Assembly: GCA_036172665.1 (NCBI GenBank) | Contig: CM069870.1 | Location: forward strand, 67,828,212 to 67,892,211 | Direction of reading: 5' to 3' | Length of the DNA stretch: 64,000 bases | From: Prosopocoilus inquinatus | Lineage: Eukaryota; Arthropoda; Insecta; Coleoptera; Lucanidae | Part shown: one piece after another, positions 12,790-25,800 of the stretch | How the letters are laid out: each line of letters starts with the position of its first letter | Numbering within the stretch: position 1 is the first letter of the stretch | Made by a program: the position numbers and the translations under genes | The notes under the pieces: model-generated | What the model saw: the letters and a program-made list of their open reading frames with translations, nothing else | The model's database searches: none | Told to the model about the DNA's origin: nothing

Positions 12790-15700
12790 TTAGAAGTAAA
12801 TCACCAGTTTTTTTTTTTTTTTTTGATAAATTAACCTTGATTTTGATTTATTATTCCCTTTTGTTGATATTAAAAATCTAATTTCTTTTGCATTCACTAG
12901 GGAACGGAATTATATATTTTGTTCGATTAAAAACGAACGACGCGGCAAACTTATAACGCTGTAGCGACGTGAGAGTACACACACGTTCGTTGCCGCCTCG
13001 TTCAAAATAAACCGCACAAAATATATAATTCCGTCCTGTAACAATCACACATCCCTCCGTGAAGCTCTCTTTAAATGCATTCGTAAATTTTCGAATGTAT
13101 ATAACTTTTATTCCACTTTTATTTTACAGAATAATTATTTTTTTTTTAATACAGCAGCGATGTGATTAAATTTGTTCCATCTTTCTTCGCAATTTTTTGA
13201 GCTTTCGACTTTACACATTCTGGAAGCTTCTTCTCACACTTTTCTACGTATGTATTTTGTTCTTAGGTCGTCCTGCCAAGATAATATTTTCTTCTGATAG
13301 TTTGGTATAAGTTAAATTTTTTTACTGATTCTTTTTGAAATATCTTGAAACTGAGCGAATAAAAAATCCTCAAATTTCACAGACAGATTCCTCTTAAAAA
13401 GTTCTTTAAGAAACCTGAACGGAATTTTGCAGTAAAATAATTAGGGAAGCCAATATTCGAGCACCTTTAAATTAAGACAGGGTTTCCTATGTTTCGTTTC
13501 AAATTGCAGCACCTTGTATAGTGAATCATAACGCGTACAAGGTCAGAATGAATGAGTTATCCGCATTTCTTGGAACTGAGATGCACACGGCACGACTATA
13601 ACCAGGAACACCGAGATCGAGATTACGGTAGCTGCGATATTACCCCTAATTTATGCACTCAATTGACGATATTTTTGCACACAAATGCAACATCCGATAT
13701 TCCCCACTGGTGCAACAATCAAGAGTGTTTAGAAGTAACTCATCAGGTTTTTTTTTAATATAAATTAACCTTGATTTTGATTTATCAAATTTATTGCCTT
13801 CTGTTGATATTAAAAATCTAATTTCTTTTGCAATCACACATCCCTCCATGAAGCTCTCTTTAAAGGCATTCGTAAATTTTCGAGTGTATATAACTTTCAT
13901 TCCACTTCTTAAATTTGTTTTTTTTTTACAGAATAATTATTTTTTTATACAGCAGCGATGTGATTAAATTTGTTCCATCTTTCTTGGCAACTTTTTGAGC
14001 TTCCGATTTTACACATTCTGAAAGCTTCTTCTCACACTTATCCACGTATGTATTTTGTTCTTAGGTCGTCCTGCCAAGAAAATATTTTCTTCTGATAGTT
14101 TGGTATAAATTGAATTTTGTTACCGAATCTTTTTGAAATATCTTGAAACTGAGCGAATAAGAAATCCTCAAATTTCACAGACAGATTCCTCTTAAAAAGT
14201 TATTTAAAAAACCTGAACGGAATTTTGCTGTAAAATAATTAGGGAAGCCATTATTCGAGCACCTTTAAAGTAACATAGGGTTTCCTATGTTGCGTTTCAA
14301 ATTGCAGTACCTTGTATAATGAATCATAACGCGTACAAGGTCAGAATGAATGAGTTATCCGCATTTCTTGGAACTGAGATGCACACGGCACGACTATAAC
14401 CGGGAACACCGAGATCGAGATTACGGCAGCTGCGATATTACCCCGTAATTTATGCACTCAATTAACGATATTTTTGCACACAAATGCAACATCCGATATT
14501 CCCCACTGGTGCAACAATCAAGAGTGCTTAGAAGTAACTCATCAGGTTTTTTTTTTATATAAATTAACCTTGATTTTGATTTATTAAAATTTATTGCCTT
14601 ATGTTGATATTAAAAATCTAATTTCTTTTGCAATCACACATCCCTCCATGAAGCTCTCTTTAAAGGCATTCGTAAATTTTCGAGTGTATATAACTTTCAT
14701 TCCACTTCTTAAATTTGTTTTTTTTTTACAGAATAATTATTTTTTTATACAGCAGCGATGTGATTAAATTTGTTCCATCTTTCTTGGCAACTTTTTGAGC
14801 TTTCGATTTTACACATTCTGAAAGCTTCTTCTCACACTTATCCACGTATGTATTTTGTTCTTAGGTCGTCCTGCGAAGAAAATATTTTCTTCTGATAGTT
14901 TGGTATAAATTGAATTTTGTTACCGAATCTTTTTGAAATATCTTGAAACTGAGCGAGTAAAAAATTCTCAAATTTCACAGACAAATTTCTCTTAAAAAGT
15001 TCTTTAAGAAACCTCAATGGAATTTTGCTGTAAAATAATTAGGGAAGCCAATATTCGAGCACCTTTAAATTAAGATAGGATTTCCTATGTTGCATTTCAA
15101 ATTGCAGCACCTTGTATAGTGAATCATAACGCGTACAAGGTCAGAATGAATGAGTTGGCCGCATTTATTGGAGCTGAGATGCACACGGCACGACTATAAC
15201 CGGGAACAACGAGATCGAGATTACGGCAGCTGCGATATTACCCCGTAATTTATGCACTCAATTGACGATATTTTTGCACACAAATGCAACGATGTTCCCC
15301 ACTTGTGCAATAATCAAGAGTGTTTAGAAGTCACTCATCAGTTTTTTTTTTTGATAAATTAACCTTGATTTTGATTTATCAAATTTATTCCCTTTTGTTG
15401 ATACTAAAAATGTAATTTCTTTTGCAGTCACACATACCTCCGTGAAGCTCTCTTTAAATGCATTCGTAAATTTTCGAGTGTATATAACTTTTATTCCACT
15501 TTTAAATTTGTTTTTTTTTTACAGAATAATTATTTTTTTTATACAGCAGCGATGTGATTAAATTTGTTCCATCATTCTTGGCAACTTTTTGAGCTTTCGA
15601 TTTTACACATTCTGAAAGCTTCTTCTCACACTTATCTATGTATGTATTTTGTTCTTAGGTCGTCCTGCCAAGAAAATATTTTCTTCTGATAGTTTGGTAT

Positions 15701-16122
15701 AAATTGGATTTTGTTACCGAATCTTTTTGAAATATCTTGAAACTGAGCGAATAAAAAATCCTCAAATTTCACAGACAGATTCCTCTTAAAAAGTTCTTTA
15801 AAAAACCTGAACGGAATTTTGCTGTAAAATAATTAGAGAAGCCATTATTCGAGCACCTTTAAAGTAACATAGGGTTTCCTATGTTGCGTTTCAAATTGCA
15901 GTACCTTGTATAATGAATCATAACGCGTACAAGGTCAGAATGAATGAGTTGGCCGCATTTCTTGGAACTGAGATGCACACGGCACGATTATAACCAGGAA
16001 CACCGAGATCGAGATTACAGTAGCTGCGATATTACCCCGTAATTTATGCACTCAATTAACGATATTTTTGCACACAAATGCAACATCCGATATTCGCCAC
16101 TTGTGTAACAATCAAGAGTGAG
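12790..16122. repeat. ~797-bp tandem repeat, four copies
   Basis: Landmark GAATCATAACGCGTACAAGG recurs at about 13523, 14321, 15120 and 15914. Starts are near 12792, 13728, 14527 and 15325. The first copy is longer because of a 149-bp insertion. Minus-strand reading frames inside the unit are described under findings. No complete gene is present. Confidence 0.93.
12893..13041. mobile_element. MITE inserted in the first 797-bp repeat copy
   Basis: The arms ACGGAATTATATATTTTGT at the left and its reverse complement at the right form inverted ends of about 45 bp. The other three copies of the host repeat read straight through TTTGCAATCACAC at this point, so the insertion is bounded precisely and appears to duplicate CA. 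Confidence 0.8.
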
Positions 16123-17329
16123 AGAAGTGCATAAAAAGCGCCAGCAGCATTCTGATGCAGTTTACTCTTGATCTACCGGTTTATTTTTATTATTTTGTTT
16201 TTAGAAACACATAAAATTTTCAAAACTAAAAAAAAAAAATTGATCCGACGCGACGCTTTGGTCTTTTAACGATTCCAGCCCGAAGCATTGCGTCACAAGT
16301 TCATTGATTTTTTTTTCACATTTCTAGCTCGTCCATCATTACTCCATTTCAGCCTCATGAATAATTCAGGAGAAATGCAATTGCGCCAAGAAATTGGTTT
16401 TGATTGAAGAACGCGAGACGTCGACGAGTATTTTTATTTTCGGACTTGGCGACAATCGAGTTCCGGGCGGGGGAGGGATTCACGCACATCCAGGATTTAC
16501 TTATTTATTTATTTAGCGAAAGCAATTAGTGAAGGATTAAGCCCGACAATAGAGATTTCACGCGGAATTACACGCGCGTAATCCCTGACCTGATTTATTA
16601 TTGCAAAATAAAACCGAGTGATATCGGTAAGGAAGTATCAGGGGGCGATAAAAGTGGGTTTTATTACGGATTTCTTATCGTGCGTCGATGTGTTTTATTA
16701 AGCGGGTTTATCCTGGTTTGCTTTGTTATTGCTAAAGTCCGGGCAATATAATTAGCCTCATTGTACCATTTTTTACGTCATATCAATTTATTGTTGTAAT
16801 AACAACAACAACAACGTCAGTCATGTCATCTGTAACGCGTGTGGCACGTACAAAAATATGTCAAATTCATTTTCTTTCATTTTGGTAAAATTAAAAAAAT
16901 AAAATAATAAGTAATGAGATACATATACCATAAGTTTCACTCTGAGTTGAAAACGTAGGCGCGTATTTTGCACGGCTTTGTCTTGAATTCGTCGATTTTT
17001 GTGTGAATCTTGTATCTAGAGCAGGGGTCGATGAAGACCTGAAGGGGAACGAAGAGGTCCGCTGGGAGTCGATGAACCTCTTTGGGGGTCGATGAATATC
17101 AGTGGTCCCAGTATATTCTAGCTTGTGTACCACAAACATATTATTATTTTTTATTTAACCTACACATTATTCGCAATTTGTATGTTTTAAAAACTTTGGT
17201 TTTCGTTGTTGCAATACAATAAATTTTATTATTGAAATATTTTATATTTTATATTATAAAGTAAACTGACTAAAATATCAAATCGTGTATGACGTATGGC
17301 AATTATTCTGAATTTATTGATAATAAAAT

Positions 17330-18790
17330 CGAATATTGTGTCGAAAACTGAAAAAAGAAACAAAAAAAATGGGTGTATATAATATCAAAAAAGAAAGGAA
17401 GAGAAAAGAAAAATCAACCGCTGATACTCTTTTGTTTCTCGTTCGTTTTATTCTATTCGCAATTCCGTTAAAAATTTCTATCCTTTTTGTCTTTGGTGTC
17501 GTACTTAATTTTTTAATTTGATTTATGTTTTAATTATTATTAATTCTTCGACGACTTGATTTCATAATTAAGAAAATAATAAAAGCCAAGGATATTTAGA
17601 GTTTAACATCCTTAAATAACATCGAGATTATTTAACGCCATCTACGCAAGACTCGTCGAACTGCGCACCTAGCGGGAGAAATTTAAAATTTTTATTTGTG
17701 CAACCGTAGTCATCGTTTCTTTCATCGCTTCGAAGACGAAAAATCGTCGAAGTTCTTTTGTTTCTCGCCGATATCGATTTAAGACGTTTATTAAACGAAA
17801 TGATGGAATCGCAATTAAGTAGCGCCATCTGTGTGATGCTTGCGGGACTAAGTTGTTTTGGCGCAAAATTTGTAATTAACTGCATCGCGTCGGTTAGTTG
17901 GTCTAAAATTGTTTTCTCTTTCGTTTTTACTGAGTTTATATTTCAAAGAGAGGAAGAAGACGACGAAGATGAAACGTACGAAGATTCCTTGATGCTCTCT
18001 TATTTCTCGCGTTCGTTTATCGAGTTAATACCACTATTAAAAAAAAATAATTAACCGAAATTAGGCGGCGCCATTTTGCGTAAATTCGCCGAAGTATTTC
18101 TTGACGTGCAATCTAAAATTAATAAATATAGTTTGGTTTGTTTAAATTGAAGAAAGAAGAAAAATCAATTGTTGATACTCTTTTGTTTGTCGTTCGTTTT
18201 ATTCGATTCGCAATTCCGTTAAAATTGTCCATTCTTTCTGTCTTTCGTGTCGTACTTAATTTTTTAATTTGATTTATGTTTTAATTATTATTAATTCTTC
18301 GACGACATAATTTCATAATTAAGAAAATAATAAAAGCCAAGGATATTTAGAGTTTAACGTCCTTGAATAAAATCGAGATTATTTAGCGCCATCTACGCAA
18401 GTCTCGTCGAACTACGCACCTAGAGGGAGAAATTTGAAATTTTAGTACGTGTAATCGTAGACATCGTTTCTTTCATCGTTTCGAACACGAAACATCGTCG
18501 ATGTTCTTTTGTTTCTCATTAATAGTGTTTTAAGATGTTTATTAAACAAAGTAATCGACGCGAAAGTAAGCGACGCCATCTACGTGAAGCTTGCGTGACT
18601 AACTTGTTTTGGCGCGAAATTTGTAATTATTACGTACGCCGCCTATTTTGGTTGCTCTAAAATAGTTTTTGTTTTTCGTTTTTACTGAGTTTATATTTCA
18701 TAGAGAAGAAGAAAATAAAACGTACGTTGATGCTCTCTTATACCTCGCGTTCGTTTGTCGTATTAATACCATCATTAATGCAAGAATTCC
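17330..18790. repeat. ~750-bp tandem duplication
   Basis: Two diverged copies are visible, for example GAGTTTAACATCCTTAAATA at ~17600 against GAGTTTAACGTCCTTGAATA at ~18350, and CTTTTGTTTCTCGTTCG at ~17430 against ~18180. Both carry CGCCATCT motifs like those of the 4-11 kb arrays. The 98-residue and shorter open frames are not shared between copies. Confidence 0.8.
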
Positions 18791-19543
18791 CACCCCCTTT
18801 AACTTTTTCATTTTTGAATTGAGGCAGACGTGCTTATTACAAAACTTATACAGACTAATTCAAAGTTTTCTCTGATGGTTACAGGAAAACAAACGAACAT
18901 CGCATAACTGAGACATAAATTGACGTTTTATTATTTTGCTTTAATGAAACAATTGATATTTTTATACATATTTAAAATTTGTTTAATTAAATCCTCACAT
19001 TTTGTCTGAGAGACAATTATTCATATTTTGTACTAGAGGTTTCCAACGAGGTTGAGTTGGGTTGGGTTGGTTTCCCTTGGGGGTTAACGAAGACTTGAAA
19101 GGGGTCGATGAAACCTTAGGGGTTGGCTGGGGGTCGATGAACCTCTAGGGGTATTTTTAGGGGCTTGGAGTAGTTAAGTCTTGTTTAATGATCTGTCTGA
19201 ATAGTTTATAATAGTAGTCCAAGATTCATAAATAATATTAAATAAATAAATACATGTATAGATATCATTTGTTCCAATAAAAATATTATCATTATTATTA
19301 AATTTGAATTAGCTCGAATAAAAGAAAGAACAAAAAGCTTCAATTGATGATCAAAAAAAATACGTCTAAAATGCAGTCAAGTCGAATAAAACAAAAACAA
19401 ACGATGATCGTCAAACAAGACGAAAATAAAAAAAACTTTTGTAAAACTCAGTAAGCTAAATCGACATAAAAAATTGCTGTTGTCCGAACCAAAAATTTAA
19501 TTTACTTTAATAATTAAAAAATAAAATAAATTACCAAATTAAA

Positions 19544-19799
19544 AAATTTTTTTTTTTGTGCAAATCGTTTTTGATTGCAGTGAGAACCTCGAGCAGCCTC
19601 TGGACAGCTGTTTCAGCCCTGCTTGGGGCTTCTTCAGCAGAAACGTAGCTCGACATTCCCACTGCAGACCAAAAACTTTGACAGCAAGCATGGCCGCCTT
19701 GCATGGGGGACTCATTAGGAGCAAATCCCGCTTCAATTTGTCTATCCTACTGCAATGTTAGGTCAAAAAGCGATAGTAAGATGTCGCTATTTTATATGT
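19544..19799 (-). mobile_element. hammerhead-bearing retroelement copy with 13-bp target duplication
   Basis: The insertion is flanked by TTACCAAATTAAA at 19531-19543 and 19800-19812. Read on the minus strand it starts near AAATAGCGACATCTTAC, passes a hammerhead ribozyme and ends in a TTTGCACAAAA..-type A-rich tail. It is homologous to the element at 44249-44552. Confidence 0.85.
19596..19644 (-). ncRNA. hammerhead ribozyme motif, type I
   Basis: On the minus strand: stem I GTTTCTG, core CTGAAGA, stem II AGCCC-CAAGCA-GGGCT (perfect), core GAAA, stem III with loop AGCT, cleavage triplet GTC, stem I CAGAGGC. It differs from the 44.5-kb copy by one base in stem I, which turns a C-G pair into U-G and so preserves pairing. 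Confidence 0.88.
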
Positions 19800-21315
19800 T
19801 TACCAAATTAAAGTCAAAGAGCCAGAAACGTCGATCAATTGGCTGGATTAAAATGTAAAATAATATAAACTTGTAAATCGTATGAAAAGAAAAACAAAAG
19901 ACGATGATCAATTGATAATAAAAAAAAATCGTGTCAAATAAAAAAAAGAGGAAAGAAAAAAGATTAGGAGGCAATTTAAAAGTAAAAATAAAATAAATGA
20001 AATCAATTAAAAGAAAAAACAAATATCCATCAAGTGATTATATTAAAAATTAAATTAAAAAAAGTCAAATGAGGAATAAAAAGAAATAAAGGATGTTGAT
20101 AAAGTTAGGACCGAAATAAAAATTATATAAAATGTCAAATTGATTTAGAAATTGACCAATTTTGTTACGACCTAAAGAATAATCTGTATATATTTAAGAA
20201 ACAGGGCGATCAATTAATAATTAAAAAATAAAATTAAATCAAATCGAATAAAAGAGGAAACAAAATGGCGATAAATCGTCGGGATTAAATTGTAAAATAA
20301 ACTCAGACTGAGTAATAAAAAAAAAAAAAACAAAAGACAATCAATTGATATTTAAAAATAAAGCAAAGTCAAATAAAATCAAACAAATAACAATAAACAA
20401 ACGAAATCTATTTAAAAAAAACAAAGCTTGATCAATTGATTATCAATTGATTATATTGAAAATTAACTGAAATACAGGCGAATGAGGAATTAAAAAAAAC
20501 AAAAGATGATAGTTGACGAAGATGAGATTAAATAAAAACAGAAGACAATCAATTGATAATTAAAAATAAAGCAAAGTCAAATAAAATCAAACAAATGACA
20601 ATAAACAAACAAAATCTATTTAAATAAATAAACAAAGCTTGATCAATTTATTATATTGAGAATTAAATGAAAAACAGACGTATGAGCAATTAAAAAAAAA
20701 CAAAAGATGATAGTTGACGAAGATGAGATTAAATAAAAACAAAAGACAATCAATTGATAATTAAAAATAAAGCAAACTCAAATAAAATAAAACAAATGAC
20801 AATAAACAAACGAAATCTATTTAAAAAGAAACAAAGCTCGATCAATTGATTATATTGAAAATTAAATAAAATACAGACGAATGAGGAATTAAAAAAAAAA
20901 AAAACAAAAGATGATCGTTGACGTAGATGAGATTAAAATAAAAGTTCTATAAAATTATCATAAAATCAAATCGAATCAAGAGCATTGGCTCCTTTTTTTA
21001 ACTGAATTTTTAATTTAAAGTTTCAATAAATGAGAATCAAACCGATAAGGATATAAAATAAAGTCAAATCGAATCAAGAAAAGAATAAAAATAAAATAAA
21101 GCCAAACAGAATAACAGATTGTCACAATTTAACAAAATTTTAAACCTACATGAAATATTATTAGTATATCTACATCTGCTGTTTTTTTTTTTCCAAATAT
21201 TAATTAAATTTGAATGGGGGTTGATGCGGATTTTTATTTTCTTGTAAGGGGGCGATGGTTAAAAAAGGTTGGGAACCCCTACTTTATACGCATGTGTCAG
21301 AACTTATGCTATTAA

Positions 21316-21443
21316 GGCCCGATTTCTTCACCTACGGATAAATTTATCTGCCAGGTAGTATCTTCGAAAACTATTGTCGATACTATGGTTTCCAAGAATA
21401 ATACCTGGCAGATAAATTTATCAGGAGGTGAAGAAATCGGGCA
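21316..21443. mobile_element. MITE with GGCCCGATTTC ends and TAA target duplication
   Basis: Inverted arms of about 40 bp (GGCCCGATTTCTTCACCT outward, GATAAATTTATCTGCCAGGT inward), flanked by TAA on both sides. The 3-bp TWA duplication fits PIF/Harbinger-type MITEs. Confidence 0.75.
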
Positions 21444-21663
21444 TAATACAAATATCTCGAAAACTACTTGTTTAACATAAAAGTTATTTAGAGAAATTGT
21501 CATCAGAATTTAATTTGGAATCCAAATATGTGCAAATACACCGGGTGTACCATTTAAGAAAACAAAATGACAGTTTACATCTAGGTTATTCGATTGCGTT
21601 TGTTATTCGGTAAACGTCAATAAAAACTTTGAATTAGTGAATTTTTGCATCAAAGATTTCTTC

Positions 21664-21854
21664 ATTGAAGTTTGTTCTTGTCCGATGAAAATTGTAAGTA
21701 CAAAGTTTTTTTCATCTCAAACCGGACAGAAAAATGAAGGGAAACACACTCACCGTTTCGCTATAAATGACGAAGCTATAAATCTATAGCGAAACGTTGA
21801 GTGTGTTTCCCTTCATTTTTCTGTCCGGTTTGAGATTAAAAAAACTTTGTACTT
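21664..21854. mobile_element. palindromic retroelement-like insertion with 12-bp target duplication
   Basis: Flanked by AAAGATTTCTTC at 21652-21663 and 21855-21866. Most of the 191 bp is an inverted duplication with arms of about 70 bp (AACCGGACAGAAAAATGAAG on one side). Near the centre is TGACGAAGC..GCGAAAC, which resembles part of a hammerhead core. Confidence 0.7.
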
Positions 21855-22809
21855 AAAGATTTCTTCCTAAGTTCAAAAGTAAAAAAGTAAAAGGGGGTGG
21901 GAATTCTTGCGTAGTCACTTTGTGCGTAAAGGAAACGAGCTTTTTCTCTTTTCTATCGTAAGGACCTAAAGGATTAATTATCTACAGATGTAAAGCCAAA
22001 TCCTTTGTTCCTGTCAAGTTTAAAACTCAGGTGTGCATATGTATAAGTTGTACATTTTCGAACTGAACAAAACACAAACGTGCGACTTCTCAGAAAAGCC
22101 ATGATTCATTTGTTTTTACCACATCGTCGGACGTGGACGGCGTCGTCTACCTGTTCTTTGCCCATCAGGTATTGCGTCAGATTTTATGCAAAAGTCGACG
22201 GTTTTTACGCGAACGCCTCCGGGCCAGTTCCAATATAATTTGTTTACCGTTGGTGAAAATCGAATCCTTTACGAACGACCGCCGCACCGCTCCTCCTCAT
22301 CGATCGCAGGAAACCTGAGTTTACGGTAGATTGCGAAACCCGCCTTCTGGAATTCAATCCGTTTCAGGCGTTGCGTGACGTTTTACGGTCCGCAAAGTGG
22401 GACGACGTCATTAGGCTGAATGGAACCCTTCTTTTTTTGACGTATTTTTATTTTTTTTTTTGCAAAGAGGAACGATTGTTTCAGAAGCGTTCAAGGTCTC
22501 TCGAAATTACTTTTACTATTTTTTGTTTTATTTTAGTTATTTATGATGGGACACGACATCTTTTCAAATAATCCCGTTCTTGTTTACGGTTGACGTAAGC
22601 GCGCTTGAATGAGTTTGCGTTTCGATCTGCGACATGAAACTACCTGTATCTCGTGACACGACAAAAAAAAATGGTATTTGGACTAGGCCACGGCAAATAC
22701 TTTCAGTTTGCCGCACTAATTGTCGATAAAGTCAAGTTCAACATGTCACTCACAGTCACAATCGGTGATGTTGGACAATCTAATGTATTGAATTACCTTT
22801 TTCAATTTG

Positions 22810-25800
22810 CACTGAGAAGAACAATTTGGAAAATATGTGACAGTTCCGGAGAGTTGTTGCATCCATTTGGACATTTCTGCTTTTTGTGTCATCTTCAATT
22901 TTCTCATCGCTTTTAGTTTTCATGTCAAACTTAATAGGTTTCCAATGTACAGGATCTTCATTTTTTTCCATTTCTGGCGAGATTTATGACGTACGTCACC
23001 AACTATCAACCTCTGACTTCCCCTGATGGGGAGAAATTGGAAAGGGCGACGGTTCTGGAGAGTTGCATCAATTTGGACATCGCTTCTTGTTCTGTCGTCT
23101 TTAATTTTCTCATTGCTTTTGGTTTTCAAGTCAAACTTAATAGGTTTTCAGTATACAGGATCTTCATTTTTTTCCATTTCTGGCGAGATTTATGACGAAC
23201 GTCACCAACTATCAACCTCTGACTTCCCCTGATGGGGAGAAATTGGAAAAGGCGACGGTTCTGGAAAGTTGAATCAATTTGGACATCTCTTCTTGTTCTG
23301 ACGTCTTCAATTTTCTCATCGCTTTTAGTTTTCATGTCAAACTTAATAGGTTTCCAATGTACAGGATCTTCATCTTTTTCCATTTCTGGCGAGATTTATG
23401 ACGTACGTCACCAACTATCAACCTCTGACTTCCCCTAACGGGTAGAAATTGGAAAGGGCGACGGTTCTGGAGAGTTGCATCAATTCGGACATCTCTTCTT
23501 GTTCTGTCGTCTTTAATTTTCTCATTGCTTTTGGTTTTCAAGTCACACTTAACAGGTTTCCAGTAAACAGGATCTTCATTTATTCCATTTCTGGCGTGAT
23601 TTATGGCGTACGTCACCAACTATCAACCTCTAACTTCCCCTGATGGGGAAAAATTGGAAAGGGCGACGGTTCTGGAGAGTTGCATCAATTTGGACATCTC
23701 TTCTTCTTCTGACGTCTTTAATTTTCTCAATGCTTTTGGTTTTCAAGTCAAACTTAATAGGTTTTCAGTGTACAGGATGTTCATTTTTTTCCATTTCTGA
23801 CGTGATTTATGACGTACGTCACCAACTATCAATCTCGGACTTCCCCTGATGGGGAGAAATTGGAAAAGGCGACGGTTCTGGAAAGTTGAATCAATTTGGA
23901 CATCTCTTCTTGTTCTGACGTCTTCAATTTTCTCATCGCTTTTAGTTTTCATGTCAAACTTAATAGGTTTCCAATGTACAGGATCTTCATTTTTTTCCAT
24001 TTCTGGCGAGATTTATGACGTACGTCACCAACTATCAACCTCTGACTTCCCCTGATGGGGAGAAATTGGAAAGGGCGACGGTTTTGGAGAGTTGCATCAA
24101 TTTGGGCATCGCTTCTTGTTCTGTCGTCTTTAATTTTCTCATTGCTTTTGGTTTTCAAGTCAAACTTAATAGGTTTTCAGTATACAGGATCTTCATTTTT
24201 TTCCATTTCTGGCGAGATTTATGACGAACGTCACCAACTATCAACCTCTGACTTCCCCTGATGGGGAGAAATTGGAAAAGGCGACGGTTCTGGAAAGTTG
24301 AATCAATTTGGACATCTCTTCTTGTTCTGACGTCTTCAATTTTCTCATTGCTTTTGGTTTTCAAGTCAAACTTAATTGGTTTTCAATATACAGGATCTTC
24401 ATTTTTTTCCATTTCTGGCGAGATTTATGACGTACGTCACCAACTATCAACCTCTGACTTCCCCTAACGGGTAGAAATTGGAAAGGGCGACGGTTCTGGA
24501 GAGTTGCATCAATTCGGACATCTCTTCTTGTTCTGTCGTCTTTAATTTTCTCATTGCTTTTGGTTTTCAAGTCACACTTAACAGGTTTCCAGTAAACAGG
24601 ATCTTCATTTATTCCATTTCTGGCGTGATTTATGGCGTACGTCACCAACTATCAACCTCTAACTTCCCCTGATGGGGAAAAATTGGAAAGGGCGACGGTT
24701 CTGGAGAGTTGCATCAATTTGGACATCTCTTCTTGTTCTGACGTCTTTAATTTTCTCAATGCTTTTGGTTTTCAAGTCAAACTTAATTGGTTTTCAGTGT
24801 ACAGGATGTTCATTTTTTTCCATTTCTGACGTGATTTATGACGTACGTCACCAACTATCAATCTCGGACTTCCCCTGATGGGGAGAAATTGGAAAAGGCG
24901 ACGGTTCTGGAAAGTTGAATCAATTTGGACATCTCTTCTTGTTCTGACGTCTTCAATTTTCTCATTGCTTTTGGTTTTCAAGTCAAACTTAATTGGTTTT
25001 CAGTGTACAGGATGTTCATTTTTTTCCATTTCTGACGTGATTTATGACGTACGTCACCAACTATCAATCTCGGACTTCCCCTGATGGGGAGAAATTGGAA
25101 AAGGCGACGGTTCTGGAAAGTTGAATCAATTTGGACATCTCTTCTTGTTCTGACGTCTTCAATTTTCTCATCGCTTTTAGTTTTCATGTCAAACTTAATA
25201 GGTTTCCAATGTACAGGATCTTCATTTTTTTCCATTTCTGGCGAGATTTATGACGTACGTCACCAACTATCAACCTCTGACTTCCCCTGATGGGGAGAAA
25301 TTGGAAAGGGCGACGGTTCTGGAGAGTTGCATCAATTTGGACATCGCTTCTTGTTCTGTCGTCTTTAATTTTCTCATTGCTTTTGGTTTTCAAGTCAAAC
25401 TTAATAGGTTTTCAGTATACAGGATCTTCATTTTTTTCCATTTCTGGCGAGATTTATGACGAACGTCACCAACTATCAACCTCTGACTTCCCCTGATGGG
25501 GAGAAATTGGAAAAGGCGACGGTTCTGGAAAGTTGAATCAATTTGGACATCTCTTCTTGTTCTGACGTCTTTAATTTTCTCATCGCTTTTGGTTTTCAAG
25601 TCAAACTTAATAGGTTTTCAGTGTACAGGATGTTCATTTTTTTCCATTTCTGACGTGATTTATGACGTACGTCACCAACTATTAATCTCTGACTTCCCCT
25701 GATGGGGAGAAATTGGAAAAGGTGACGGTTCTGGAGAGTTGCATCAATTTGGACAACTCTTCTTGTTCTGTCGTCTTTAATTTTCTCATCGCTTTTGGTT

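Larger units (their letters stand above)
18780..21910. mobile_element. A-rich element with long terminal inverted repeats, copy A
   Basis: The left end GCAAGAATTCCCACCCCCTT is mirrored at the right end (AAGGGGGTGGGAATTCTTGC, ending at 21910), and similarity continues for about 200 bp inward. The interior is low-complexity A-rich DNA with recurring GATCAATTGAT and short GGGGTCGATGAA phrases. No transposase frame is visible. Three younger insertions lie inside it (19544-19799, 21316-21443, 21664-21854). Confidence 0.75.
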
